Shown here: in pieces, positions 1 through 7,185 of the stretch
Layout: each line of letters starts with the position of its first letter
Numbering within the stretch: the stretch's first letter is position 1
Origin: UBA2428 sp002343545
GTDB lineage: Bacteria > Bdellovibrionota > UBA2428
Direction: 5' to 3'
Length of the DNA stretch: 24,223 nt
NCBI GenBank assembly: GCA_937952285.1
Contig: CALFZE010000123.1
Location: forward strand, 1-24,223
Position numbers and translations under genes: made by a program
The notes under the pieces: generated by a model
What the model saw: the letters and a program-made list of their open reading frames with translations, nothing else
The model's database searches: none
Told to the model about the DNA's origin: nothing

Positions 1-535
1 CCCACCAACCTTCCTCGAGCGAGAACAAGCCGGCGCCGATCAATCCTAGCGCGCCGTTGCCGTGCGGATCCTGGAAGGCCTTACGGGCGCGAAGCTTGAG
101 CGTCCAGAGCCGCCGATGAGCGATGGAGACCTCGGCTTCGGCTTCGTCCGAGTTCTTGACGATGCGATTCTCTTCTTCGTCGGGCTTGGGGGGCGAAGGG
201 AGCGGGGGCCGCGAAGGGGGCGACGGCGCCACGGGCGCGGCCGACGATGTCGGCTTGAAATCGGTTTTGCGCACGTCGATCCAGCCGCGATTTCCGCCTT
301 CGTCCTCGACGTAAAGCCAGGTGGCTTTCGGGGAGAGTCGCTTCGCGACGAGCATCGTCTCCGGAGAAACGTCCGCCAGCGCTCTCGCCTTGGGCGAAGG
401 GCGCTCGTAAACGACCGCTTCGCGGGTCACCCGCACGACGCGACCGTCCACGGTTTCGCTCGCACCGGGTTTCTGCGCGAAGGCCGGGGGCGTCGCCAGG
501 CTGAAGGCCAGCGCGAGCGTGCAGGATTTTCTCAC
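1..535 (-). CDS. Exported SH3-like domain protein, partial (C-terminus beyond left edge)
   Basis: Reading the minus strand from a GTG at 535, the frame stays open to the window edge (about 178 codons, no stop). The N-terminus looks like a signal peptide: MRKSCTLALAFSLATPPAFA, with an Ala-X-Ala end. It is followed by a bacterial SH3-like stretch (roughly residues 28-85) containing VVYERPSPKAR and later TWLYVEDE...GWIDV, then a Pro-rich linker and a charged segment. The start overlaps the stop of the upstream gene as GTGA (532-535), so the two are probably translationally coupled. Bacterial SH3 domains usually bind peptidoglycan or cell-wall partners, so a periplasmic or envelope role is inferred. 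The C-terminal function cannot be seen because the gene is cut by the window. Confidence 0.72.
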   Translation of the reverse strand, partial: MRKSCTLALAFSLATPPAFAQKPGASETVDGRVVRVTREAVVYERPSPKARALADVSPETMLVAKRLSPKATWLYVEDEGGNRGWIDVRKTDFKPTSSAAPVAPSPPSRPPLPSPPKPDEEENRIVKNSDEAEAEVSIAHRRLWTLKLRARKAFQDPHGNGALGLIGAGLFSLEEGWW

Positions 536-891
536 CGCGCCCTTTCCTCGCGCAACGACTTCAGCAAGGCTTCCGATTCCGTGGGCGGCGCGGGCGCGAA
601 AACCCGTGCTGGCCGAGGCCGCGTGACCACGATCGGCTCGAAGCTTCCGAGACTCGCGAGCGGGATCCATCCGGCGGCCTTCTCGCGACGGACGTAAGCC
701 CACGGCAAGCGACTCGACCGACGCTCCACGACGACGGATTCGCCCGCCTTCAGCGGAGCCGCGAGCGTCTCGACGGGACCGCGGCTTTCGGCGGGAACCT
801 TGTAGAGCCAAGAATCCTTCGCGAGGCGCGCGCGCTCGGCGGCCTGGGCGCCGAAGCCGAAGAGGAACGCGAGCAAGATCCGCTTTTTCAC
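532..891 (-). CDS. Small exported SH3-like domain protein
   Basis: A 119-residue protein with a GTG start at 889-891. The start overlaps the stop of the HAD phosphatase gene as GTGA (888-891). The N-terminus MKKRILLAFLFGFGAQA is a clear signal peptide. The mature part is one SH3-like domain: it has SWLYKVPAE near the start, the pattern ESVVVERRSSRLPWAYVRR, then GWIPLASLGSFEP. A short basic/Pro-rich tail follows. It is the middle member of a three-gene chain with the HAD phosphatase upstream and a second SH3-like exported protein downstream. A longer open frame continues upstream through the HAD gene but has no start or signal there. An envelope role is inferred from fold and signal only; no specific function is recognised. 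Confidence 0.8.
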   Translation of the reverse strand: MKKRILLAFLFGFGAQAAERARLAKDSWLYKVPAESRGPVETLAAPLKAGESVVVERRSSRLPWAYVRREKAAGWIPLASLGSFEPIVVTRPRPARVFAPAPPTESEALLKSLREERAR

Positions 892-1718
892 GGGCGGGTT
901 CCCAAGCGCGCCAAGAGTTCGCGCGCTCCTTGCGATGCCTCGCCGCGCGCGACGTAAGTCGGCGGCGTGAAGTCCACGCGACCGACGAAATGCCGGAGAT
1001 TCGCCACGCCCACCGAAACCCCGGCCGCGCCGAAGAGCGGGCCGTCGTTCGGAGAATCTCCGACGTAGACGACCGCGCGTTCGAGCGTGAGTCCCCAGTG
1101 TCCTTCGACGAGCCGGCGCAAACCGTCCGTCTTGTTGAAAGTCCCCCACCATCCGTTGACGTGGATGCTGCTGACTTTGGCCGTCGCGCCGTGCGCTTCG
1201 AAGACTTCGCGGATGCGGTCGGCGGCCGCGAGGTCGAGCGGCGGGTCGACTTCTTCGGCGAAGTCGACCGCGAGATCGTAGATCCGAAACGCCTGGTCCG
1301 AAGCGACCTGACATCCCGGAACATTTTTGCGGACGTCCGCGAGCGTCGCCTCCATGCGATCCCGGAGACCCGGTGGCGGTTGGTCGCCGTAGCCCTGCGG
1401 CGTCCAGTACAACTTGCGCGGCGCCTCGCGCTCGCCCCGGCGCGCCTTGCCGGCGGGCCAATCCACCACGAGCGCTCCGTTCTCGCCGACGACGGCGTCG
1501 AAGGGCAAAAGCTTGATCAACGCATCCACCCAACCGGCCGAGCGACCCGTCACGAGACACGTTCGCCAACCGCGCGCTTGCGCGGCTTCGAGGTCGCGGA
1601 CGACGTCGCCGGGCAACGCCCCCCGCGTCGTCAGGGTGTCGTCCAAATCAAACGCGACGACCGAACGCGATTGAAAGAAGGGGTCCGTGCTTTCCGACCA
1701 TTCCGAGAGGGGGCGCAT
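888..1718 (-). CDS. HAD-superfamily phosphatase (subfamily IIB-like)
   Basis: A 276-residue cytoplasmic hydrolase. HAD motif I is FDLDDTLT (nucleophile D24, acid/base D26). Motif II is in VTGRSAGW, the motif III lysine is in TFNKTDGLRRL, and motif IV is VGDSPNDGPLF. A large cap between motifs II and III fits the type IIB group, which includes mannosyl-3-phosphoglycerate phosphatase and Cof-like sugar phosphatases; the exact substrate cannot be assigned. A stop codon lies four codons upstream of the ATG, fixing the start closely. No Shine-Dalgarno sequence is properly spaced, but TAGAAT lies 6 nt upstream of the ATG. It heads the minus-strand chain with two exported SH3-like proteins through a GTGA overlap, and is divergent from comM with only 47 bp between start codons. 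Confidence 0.88.
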   Translation of the reverse strand: MRPLSEWSESTDPFFQSRSVVAFDLDDTLTTRGALPGDVVRDLEAAQARGWRTCLVTGRSAGWVDALIKLLPFDAVVGENGALVVDWPAGKARRGEREAPRKLYWTPQGYGDQPPPGLRDRMEATLADVRKNVPGCQVASDQAFRIYDLAVDFAEEVDPPLDLAAADRIREVFEAHGATAKVSSIHVNGWWGTFNKTDGLRRLVEGHWGLTLERAVVYVGDSPNDGPLFGAAGVSVGVANLRHFVGRVDFTPPTYVARGEASQGARELLARLGTRP

Positions 1719-1724
1719 CCCACC

Positions 1725-1730
1725 ATTCTA
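1725..1730 (-). promoter_or_regulatory. Candidate -10 hexamer (TAGAAT) just before the HAD gene start
   Basis: On the minus strand TAGAAT ends 6 nt before the ATG at 1718, too close for a normal leader with a ribosome site. This spacing fits a leaderless transcript starting at or next to the ATG. No convincing -35 is visible at 16-18 nt, so this is tentative. Confidence 0.35.
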
Positions 1731-1757
1731 TCCGCTTGGCACGGATGTTGTACCGGC

Positions 1758-1763
1758 AGGGAG
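1758..1763 (+). promoter_or_regulatory. Ribosome binding site that sets the comM start
   Basis: AGGGAG lies 2 nt before the ATG at 1766. It favours this start over the in-frame ATG at 1736, which has no such site and would add ten residues absent from the usual ComM N-terminus. Confidence 0.5.
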
Positions 1764-1765
1764 TC

Positions 1766-3253
1766 ATGAGAGATGTCGTACGTGTTCGTTCTTTTTCCTG
1801 CGTCGGATTCGAGGACCGCGAAGTCGGGATCGAAGTCCTCAAAAGTCGGGGGCTCCAACAGCTTAGCCTCACGGGCCTGCCGGGCCCTTGGCTACGCGAC
1901 AGTCGGGACAAGCTTCGATCCCTCGCCGCGAGGCGCGGGACTTGGGGCAGCCTCGACCGACTGCTCGTACACTTGCTGCCCTGCGACGAGTCGAAGGCGG
2001 GCGCCCACCTCGAAACGCCGATCGTCCTGGCGTGTCGACTTGCCCTCGAGGAAGAAGTTCCCGAAGCGACGCTCGCACGGGTACGCGACTATGCTTTCAT
2101 CGGATCGCTCGGGCTCGATGGGAGCCTGCGTCCGACCGAGGAGTCCAAGCTTCTCGAAGACCTCTACCCCGGCCAAGTCTTGGGGCCTTCGCGCTTCGCC
2201 ACGATCGAAGCCCTCTGGGACTACCTCGTGGATCCCGACGTCGACCGCTGCCCCCCGGAACGCGCGCACGATTCCTTCGTCGCGCCGATCGCCGAACGCT
2301 CGGTTCGGGTGGAGGGACGGGCGCTCGAGCGCTTTCTCCTCGGCGCGGCCTCGCTCCAACGACTTCCCGTCTTGCTCATGGGCCCCCCGGGCGTCGGCAA
2401 AAGCCATCTCGCGCTCTGGGCCCGTTCCCTCGTGGCCCCGCCCGACGCGGCTCTCCAGTCGGCGATACGCCGCATCTGGTCGCTCGCCGGATCGGAAGTT
2501 CCCCGGCGGCCTTTCGTCGCGCCCCACTCGCGGGTGCACGTGGCCGAGCTCGTCGGGCGAAGTCGCGCCGGGCGAGCGCACCCGGGTTTCTTCAGCCTCG
2601 CGCACGGCGGGCTGCTCGTGTTGGACGAGTTCTCCGAACTCAATCGCGACTCCCGCGAGATCCTTCGCACGGTCCTCGACTCGCGAGAGATCCGGCGCAA
2701 CGGCCTGCAAGGGCCCGTACGGTGGCCCGCCGACTTCTGGTTCATCGCGACGTCTAACCCCTGCGCTTGCGGCTACTTCGGCTCGAATCGCACGAACTGT
2801 CGCTGCACGACCGTCGCGCGGCAGACCTATTCCTCGCGGCTGTCGGGGCCCTTGCTCGATCGCTTCGCCCTGAAGCTCTTCCTGACCGAGGGCGAAGCGA
2901 CGCGCGGAAAACGGCGACGCCCGTCCGCGGACGAGGCCTCGGAAGACGAGTGGCCCCGCTTACCCGAGGACGAAGGCCAACTCGAAGCCCGCCTTGAGCG
3001 GGCCCGCCGAGCGCTCACGCCCGCCCTCGAAAGCACGGCCCGCGAACGCGTCCTGCGCCACGCCCCGAACGCCTCCCGGCGGGAAATCGAAAACGAAATT
3101 CGCCTCTTCTCCGCTTTTCTCGCCTTGGACCTCGAGCCGGAAAGAGGAGAGATGTTGCTTCAAGTCCTGCGCGCCCAAAACCGTTCGCACCTTTTCGCGG
3201 AGAACCCCCATGCTTCGACTTCTGTTCGGCCGGATGCCTTGCGTTCTTTGTGA
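1766..3253 (+). CDS. comM: ComM/YifB-family Mg-chelatase-like AAA+ ATPase
   Basis: A 495-residue protein, close to the usual ~500 of the family. The N-terminal ChlI-like domain is present (SLTGLPGP, then FIGSLGLDGSLRPT). The AAA+ core has Walker A GPPGVGKS (about 206-213), a Walker B-type LLVLDEFSE (about 284-291) and the family-typical FIATSNPCACGYFG, with a Cys cluster NCRCT just after. The C-terminal Mg_chelatase_C part ends the protein. ComM is a hexameric helicase that drives branch migration of incoming DNA during natural transformation. The start at 1766 is chosen from the ribosome site AGGGAG and because MRDVVRVRSFSCVGFEDREV matches the family N-terminus. The 3' end overlaps comF by 44 bp, so the two are surely co-transcribed. 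An ATG ten codons upstream is the alternative start. Confidence 0.93.
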   Translation: MRDVVRVRSFSCVGFEDREVGIEVLKSRGLQQLSLTGLPGPWLRDSRDKLRSLAARRGTWGSLDRLLVHLLPCDESKAGAHLETPIVLACRLALEEEVPEATLARVRDYAFIGSLGLDGSLRPTEESKLLEDLYPGQVLGPSRFATIEALWDYLVDPDVDRCPPERAHDSFVAPIAERSVRVEGRALERFLLGAASLQRLPVLLMGPPGVGKSHLALWARSLVAPPDAALQSAIRRIWSLAGSEVPRRPFVAPHSRVHVAELVGRSRAGRAHPGFFSLAHGGLLVLDEFSELNRDSREILRTVLDSREIRRNGLQGPVRWPADFWFIATSNPCACGYFGSNRTNCRCTTVARQTYSSRLSGPLLDRFALKLFLTEGEATRGKRRRPSADEASEDEWPRLPEDEGQLEARLERARRALTPALESTARERVLRHAPNASRREIENEIRLFSAFLALDLEPERGEMLLQVLRAQNRSHLFAENPHASTSVRPDALRSL

Positions 3254-3881
3254 CGAGGACGCCGGCGAATCCGGATTTTGCGCGGGCTGCGCCCTTTCGT
3301 TTCGGGGCGCGCTGCTATCCCGCTACCTGCCGCCGATCGTCCTCGGTGGCGTTCCCGTTTTTTCGGCGGGACTCTATTCGGGTAGCCTCGGTCGCTACAT
3401 TCGCCTTCTCAAAGGACAGCCGGCCGGAAGGCTACCGGGGGTTCTTCGCCGTCCGATCGACGAACTTGTCGATCACTGGAGCTCCGAGATCGCCTCGCTC
3501 GAAGCCGATTGCATCGTGCCGATTCCTTCGGGCGCGCTGCGGGTGGTCAGCCAAACGGACCTCGGCTCGCAGCTTGCCGATCGCATGGCACGCGGCTTGG
3601 GTCGGCCGGTGCTTTGGAACGCCCTCGTGACGACGATCTTCCGCTTCGACCAAAAGGGCCTCGCGCCGAGCGAGCGGCGTCGCAACGCGCGTTTTCTCGC
3701 GGGTCGGGGACGCGCTCTGCTCGGCGGGAGGAGGATCCTTCTGATCGACGACGTTTCGACGACCGGCGCGACGCTGCGGGCCGCCACGCTGGCGCTCGAA
3801 GCAGCTGGCGCCTCCGTCGTGGGAGCTTGGGTCCTCGCGCGTAGCGACGCGAGAAGATCCCCGAAACTTTCTAGTAGATGA
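3210..3881 (+). CDS. comF: ComF-family phosphoribosyltransferase-like competence protein
   Basis: A 223-residue protein. It has an N-terminal zinc-finger pattern CVLCDEDAGESGFCAGC (two CxxC pairs) and a C-terminal PRTase-type PRPP loop ILLIDDVSTTGATL. Between them lies the ComF-typical stretch with IVPIPS and an Arg-rich QKGLAPSERRRNAR segment. In naturally transformable bacteria ComF acts on imported single-stranded DNA in the cytoplasm. I place the start at the ATG at 3210, preceded by GGAG at 3199-3202; the frame is open further upstream but only inside comM. It overlaps comM by 44 bp in a different frame and overlaps the convergent lipoprotein gene by 11 bp at its end. The comM-comF pairing supports a DNA-uptake role. 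Confidence 0.9.
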   Translation: MLRLLFGRMPCVLCDEDAGESGFCAGCALSFRGALLSRYLPPIVLGGVPVFSAGLYSGSLGRYIRLLKGQPAGRLPGVLRRPIDELVDHWSSEIASLEADCIVPIPSGALRVVSQTDLGSQLADRMARGLGRPVLWNALVTTIFRFDQKGLAPSERRRNARFLAGRGRALLGGRRILLIDDVSTTGATLRAATLALEAAGASVVGAWVLARSDARRSPKLSSR

Positions 3882-5019
3882 AATCCGCCACGACGGGGCG
3901 GTGATCGCTCACGCCGACCATGCAGCGGCTCTCGTCGCCCGCGTCGCGGCGGCCGTAGACCGAGCAGTTGTTCGGAATGCCCCGAGCATCTTCGAAGCGA
4001 GCGTCACGCACGACCCGGAAGGAACCCGGTCGGTAAGCGAAGCTCTTCGAAACGCCGCGCTGCAGGCTCGGACCTTCCGCCACGAGCACGTGGTCGAGGA
4101 TGTTCCAAACCTTGCCGCCGTGCCAGTAGTAGGTGCCCTGTTCCTCGAAAGGACGCGAGAGAAGCTCGAATCCCGGCGCCAAAAAGCTCAGAGCGTCGGG
4201 CGTGCCGCGGTAGACGCCCGGGGGCAAGAGCGAAAGGGCCTCGGTGAACGGGGGATCCTTGAGCTCGTCGTTGAAGTCGCCCATCGAAACGACCAGGCGG
4301 TCCGGATGCTGCGCGAAAAGCTCCGCCGTTCGGCGCGCCATGACGGCGGCGGCCTGCTTGCGCCACCCGATGCGGATCTCGCCGCCCGAGCGCGAAGGCC
4401 AATGGTTCACCAGGAAGGTCACGTAGCGCGCCGATCCCGAGGCGCCGGTGTCCACTGTGACTTCGAGGATATCGCGCGTGACTTCGTGCTTGCCGTCTTC
4501 GTTGATCCACTCCTCGTTCCAGACCTGGTGCGATCGACGGTCCACCGTCGGGAAACGCGAGATGAAACCGGCGCGGATCCCGCGGGCGTCGCCGCGCGCG
4601 TCCGCGATGGAAGTCGGGTACTCGACTTTCATGCCTTCGCGCATGAGGCGATCCACGACGGCCTGGCTTTCGATCTCGACGAGGCCGATGACGTCGGGGT
4701 TTTCGGCCCGAATCATCTCGCCCATGTTGGCGATCTTGTCGGCGAGGACGCGCTCGCTCCAACGTTCGCGGCCGCCGGGGAGCCAGTTCTCGTCGCCGGT
4801 CAGCGGATCATCGACGAGGTCGTAAAGATTTTCGGCGTTCCAGAAGAAAACGCGCAGGGAATTCCCCGCTTGGGGCATCATTTTGGCCTCCGCCGCGGAG
4901 TTTCCGGCCGACGCGGGGACGACCGCGGCGGGTTCTTCGGCGACGGCGACCTTGCGGTCCGCGCAGGACGGAAGAAGCAGTAAGGCCGAGCTCATGACGA
5001 TCAAGTTCCCCAAGCGCAT
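3871..5019 (-). CDS. Lipoprotein of the endonuclease/exonuclease/phosphatase family
   Basis: A 382-residue protein with a lipoprotein signal MRLGNLIVMSSALLLLPSC (predicted lipidated Cys19), so probably periplasmic or outer-membrane anchored. The EEP fold is complete: FFWNAENLYD (metal-binding Asn/Glu), PDVIGLVEIES, the catalytic-loop region NHWPSRSGGE, SMGDFNDE, and a C-terminal SDHRPVVADF with the catalytic His. Family members cleave DNA/RNA or phosphoesters with Mg2+. An extracellular nuclease scavenging DNA is likely, but a phosphatase cannot be excluded. TCCTCC on the plus strand at 5026-5031 (a minus-strand GGAGGA) gives a strong ribosome site for this start. Its 3' end overlaps comF tail-to-tail by 11 bp. 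The 128 bp upstream holds no other gene. Confidence 0.88.
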   Translation of the reverse strand: MRLGNLIVMSSALLLLPSCADRKVAVAEEPAAVVPASAGNSAAEAKMMPQAGNSLRVFFWNAENLYDLVDDPLTGDENWLPGGRERWSERVLADKIANMGEMIRAENPDVIGLVEIESQAVVDRLMREGMKVEYPTSIADARGDARGIRAGFISRFPTVDRRSHQVWNEEWINEDGKHEVTRDILEVTVDTGASGSARYVTFLVNHWPSRSGGEIRIGWRKQAAAVMARRTAELFAQHPDRLVVSMGDFNDELKDPPFTEALSLLPPGVYRGTPDALSFLAPGFELLSRPFEEQGTYYWHGGKVWNILDHVLVAEGPSLQRGVSKSFAYRPGSFRVVRDARFEDARGIPNNCSVYGRRDAGDESRCMVGVSDHRPVVADFIY

Positions 5020-5147
5020 CCGGAATCCTCCATCATTTTGGTTCTGAAGCGAGGATTAAGAAAGGCGCCCGGGCACGACAAGCCCAAAAGCGCTTTCCGC
5101 CGAAATTAGACCGAAACCGCATTTTAGGAGACGACCACCCCTAGGAT

Positions 5148-6335
5148 TCAGGGCTCTTTAGCGAGTGCCCCAAACTTTTCGACCCGGCGGCGGATTCCCT
5201 CAACGCAGTCACCGGTATTCGACGAGCTAAAAGTCTCCGTAGAAAAGGTTATATCCGCGAAGCCCTTCACGGCGCGAAAGGCTTGACGCTCGTAGCCTTG
5301 AGCATCCACGTAACTCTTGAACCCATAACGAATTTCGTTCTTCTGGGGGATGAGGGTGGTATTCAAAGCGGTCGTCACGCGCCCCCCGGACGGGATACGG
5401 ACGAAGCAGGCCTCCATGAAGTCACTCGCCCCGCCTGGGACGTAGGTCATGGACGCACTCGCATAGGATTTCGCCCAGCGTTTCCGGCGAACGGTCATCC
5501 CGAAGACGATGTCGTCGTAATCTTGGTAGGCCTCATAAGTAAGGCCGGAACGAATGAGAACACTCGAGACAAACTCCGCAGTCCCGGTGATCGGGTCAAA
5601 GGCCAGCGGAGGGTTCCTGTCCCAAAAATCCCAGGTGATCGTCGGTAGACCGCCCGATCCGAAGCCCCGAAATTTTTCCGAAAACAGTCGAAACCCGCGC
5701 TGTCCGCGGCGCTTAAACTCCTTCGAAAACAGGTAACCGACGATCTCGCGGGTCGGCGGGCTCGACTGCTCATACGCCGGCCGGCCGTCGTTGGTCGGCA
5801 CCGACCTTAACGGAGCCAGAGCGTAGAAGACCTCGTGCAAAACGAGCGCCGCTCGGCTCGCGCCGTCCATTCGATCCCACGCCGCGCGAGTAATCTGTAT
5901 GCTGTAGTTGGAGCGAACGGCGACCTGGACGAGTTGCTCGGTCGGGATGCGAAGATTGGTTTCTTCGTCCGCAATATCCACCAGCGGGCGATCGAGCAAA
6001 ACCCAACGGAAGCTCGCGATCGCCGCCTCGAGTGCGAAGGCCTGGCCCGCATCAAGAACTTCGACCTCGGCCAGCTTACGCGCAAGCAAAGTCAGCGACT
6101 CCGTATCCATGAATCCCAGATTCAGCTCGAGCCGTGCAAAGAGCTCCGGTTTGGGATTGATCGCGGGATCGAAGAAGGGCGCCTTCTCGACGCCGGACTC
6201 GACGAGATCGAGGGAATAGATTCGACCGTCCGGGTCGATGACGCCGTCGCCGCCGTTGCCGATCTTCCAGGCGGCCCAAGCGGACGAGTTCAGGCAGATC
6301 GCCGCCAAAACGAGGGTACTCCAACGGATCATCAC
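5148..6335 (-). CDS. Exported protein with GNGGDG and LHEVFYAL motifs (Bdellovibrio-type), function unknown
   Basis: About 395 residues with a signal peptide (MIRWSTLVLAAICLNSSAWA). Right after it comes GNGGDG (about 26-31), and further in AALVLHEVFYALAPL (His167, Glu168). From memory, this pair of motifs recurs in many exported proteins of Bdellovibrio-like bacteria. The HE resembles the first half of a zinc-protease HExxH, but the second His is a Tyr, so protease activity is doubtful. The C-terminal half has several Cys and aromatic residues and no domain I recognise. Two starts are possible: GTG at 6335, 7 nt after AAGGAG, or ATG at 6332. Both overlap the stop of the TIGR02147 gene, so the two are coupled and the regulator probably controls this protein. 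Confidence 0.8.
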   Translation of the reverse strand: MMIRWSTLVLAAICLNSSAWAAWKIGNGGDGVIDPDGRIYSLDLVESGVEKAPFFDPAINPKPELFARLELNLGFMDTESLTLLARKLAEVEVLDAGQAFALEAAIASFRWVLLDRPLVDIADEETNLRIPTEQLVQVAVRSNYSIQITRAAWDRMDGASRAALVLHEVFYALAPLRSVPTNDGRPAYEQSSPPTREIVGYLFSKEFKRRGQRGFRLFSEKFRGFGSGGLPTITWDFWDRNPPLAFDPITGTAEFVSSVLIRSGLTYEAYQDYDDIVFGMTVRRKRWAKSYASASMTYVPGGASDFMEACFVRIPSGGRVTTALNTTLIPQKNEIRYGFKSYVDAQGYERQAFRAVKGFADITFSTETFSSSNTGDCVEGIRRRVEKFGALAKEP

Positions 6336-7105
6336 GTGGTCGCTCCTTCGGTCGAAGAATGGGAAAGCGGGAACATTTGCATCTGAAGGCGAAAGACTTC
6401 CGCCGTCGATGCCGTCGTCTCGAACTCGCGGATAAGGGAATCCTGAAACGCGCGGATCCGCTCGCGGATCTCGGCCAGGCGCGCGGGCGCGCAGGGCAGC
6501 GTCACCGAGCTGAAGTCCCGGCTCTCGACGGGGAGACCGAGCAAAGCCTCGCGGGCCCGCTCCAAACCCTCGGCGTGGGCGCGGCGTATCGCGGCGCTCG
6601 GAACGCCGTCGCTCGTGCGCGCGTGCTCCTCGGCGCAGCGGTATCCTTGCCCGTCGGGGACCGGCGTCACGAAACCAAGGTGCACGAGACGCTCGAGCGC
6701 GATCTCGACGTCCTTGCGGGAGCGGCGCATCCGGCGCGCGAGCTCGCCCGCATCCAAGCGCTCAATGCCTTCGATGCGGAGGAGAGAGATCAAGGCGAAA
6801 TGGAGCGAATCCGCGACCATGGAAAAAACGTCGGCCTGCAGACGCAGGAAAGACATGGGCGTCTCGCTCGCGAATTCCGAGGCGCCGAAGATCTCGGCCC
6901 GTTCCTGCGGATCGCATTTGAGCGAGTCGACGACGTTAAGCGCGCGCTTGGCCGTCAGGCGGCGCTTACCCGAGAGCAACTCGCTCAGAGCCCCCGGGCT
7001 CAGCCCGACGTCACGCGCGAAGGCGCGCAAGCGGTAGTTCGGATTTCGGCTCCGAGATTCCTCGAAGCGCTCCCTCAGAAGGCGTTGCAGCCGTTCGAGA
7101 TTCAT
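6332..7105 (-). CDS. TIGR02147-family regulator with DUF4423-type C-terminus
   Basis: A 257-residue protein starting MNLERLQRLLRERFEES. An N-terminal helix-turn-helix is visible in RLRAFARDVGLSPGALSELL followed by SGKRRLTAKRALNV, which is a typical TIGR02147 opening. The remainder (roughly 75-257) resembles DUF4423: a winged-helix-like part (DAGELARRMRRSRKDVEIAL, then ERLVHLGFVTPV) and a C-terminal helical part ending in the motif-like FRLQMQMFPLS. The family is, to my knowledge, concentrated in Bdellovibrionota and Fibrobacter and is presumed transcriptional. I chose the ATG at 7105 because AAGG lies 7 nt upstream and a good promoter ends about 23 bp before it; an upstream in-frame ATG at 7156 would fall inside that promoter. 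It overlaps the exported-protein gene by 4 nt. Confidence 0.9.
   Translation of the reverse strand: MNLERLQRLLRERFEESRSRNPNYRLRAFARDVGLSPGALSELLSGKRRLTAKRALNVVDSLKCDPQERAEIFGASEFASETPMSFLRLQADVFSMVADSLHFALISLLRIEGIERLDAGELARRMRRSRKDVEIALERLVHLGFVTPVPDGQGYRCAEEHARTSDGVPSAAIRRAHAEGLERAREALLGLPVESRDFSSVTLPCAPARLAEIRERIRAFQDSLIREFETTASTAEVFRLQMQMFPLSHSSTEGATT
6343..6348 (-). promoter_or_regulatory. Ribosome binding site inside the regulator gene, for the exported protein
   Basis: The minus strand reads AAGGAG, 7 nt from the GTG at 6335 and 10 nt from the ATG at 6332, within the last codons of the upstream regulator gene. It favours the GTG start and shows that the second gene has its own ribosome site despite the overlap. 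Confidence 0.5.
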
Positions 7106-7127
7106 GGGGAACCTTGTAGCAAGGCGA

Positions 7128-7156
7128 ATTATGCGCCGCAACGTAGACTGGAGCAA
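7128..7156 (-). promoter_or_regulatory. Sigma70-type promoter for the TIGR02147 operon
   Basis: On the minus strand TTGCTC (7151-7156) and CATAAT (7128-7133) are separated by exactly 17 bp, and the start codon follows 22 nt after the -10. It is the best housekeeping-type promoter in the window. A palindrome lies directly upstream of the -35. Confidence 0.6.
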
Positions 7157-7159
7157 ATT

Positions 7160-7176
7160 GTTCCAAAATTCGGAAC
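7160..7176. promoter_or_regulatory. Palindromic operator candidate GTTCCAAAATTCGGAAC
   Basis: A 17-bp palindrome with arms pairing at 7 of 8 positions around a central base, ending 3 bp upstream of the -35 of the TIGR02147 promoter and 9 bp downstream of the uvrA stop codon. Its position suggests a binding site for the regulator itself or another dimeric protein; this is inference. Confidence 0.45.
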
Positions 7177-7185
7177 AGCCTTGGA

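Noticed and set aside
3901..4983. A 360-codon plus-strand frame across the EEP lipoprotein gene
   Set aside because: The minus-strand gene has a signal peptide, a ribosome site and all family motifs; this frame has none.
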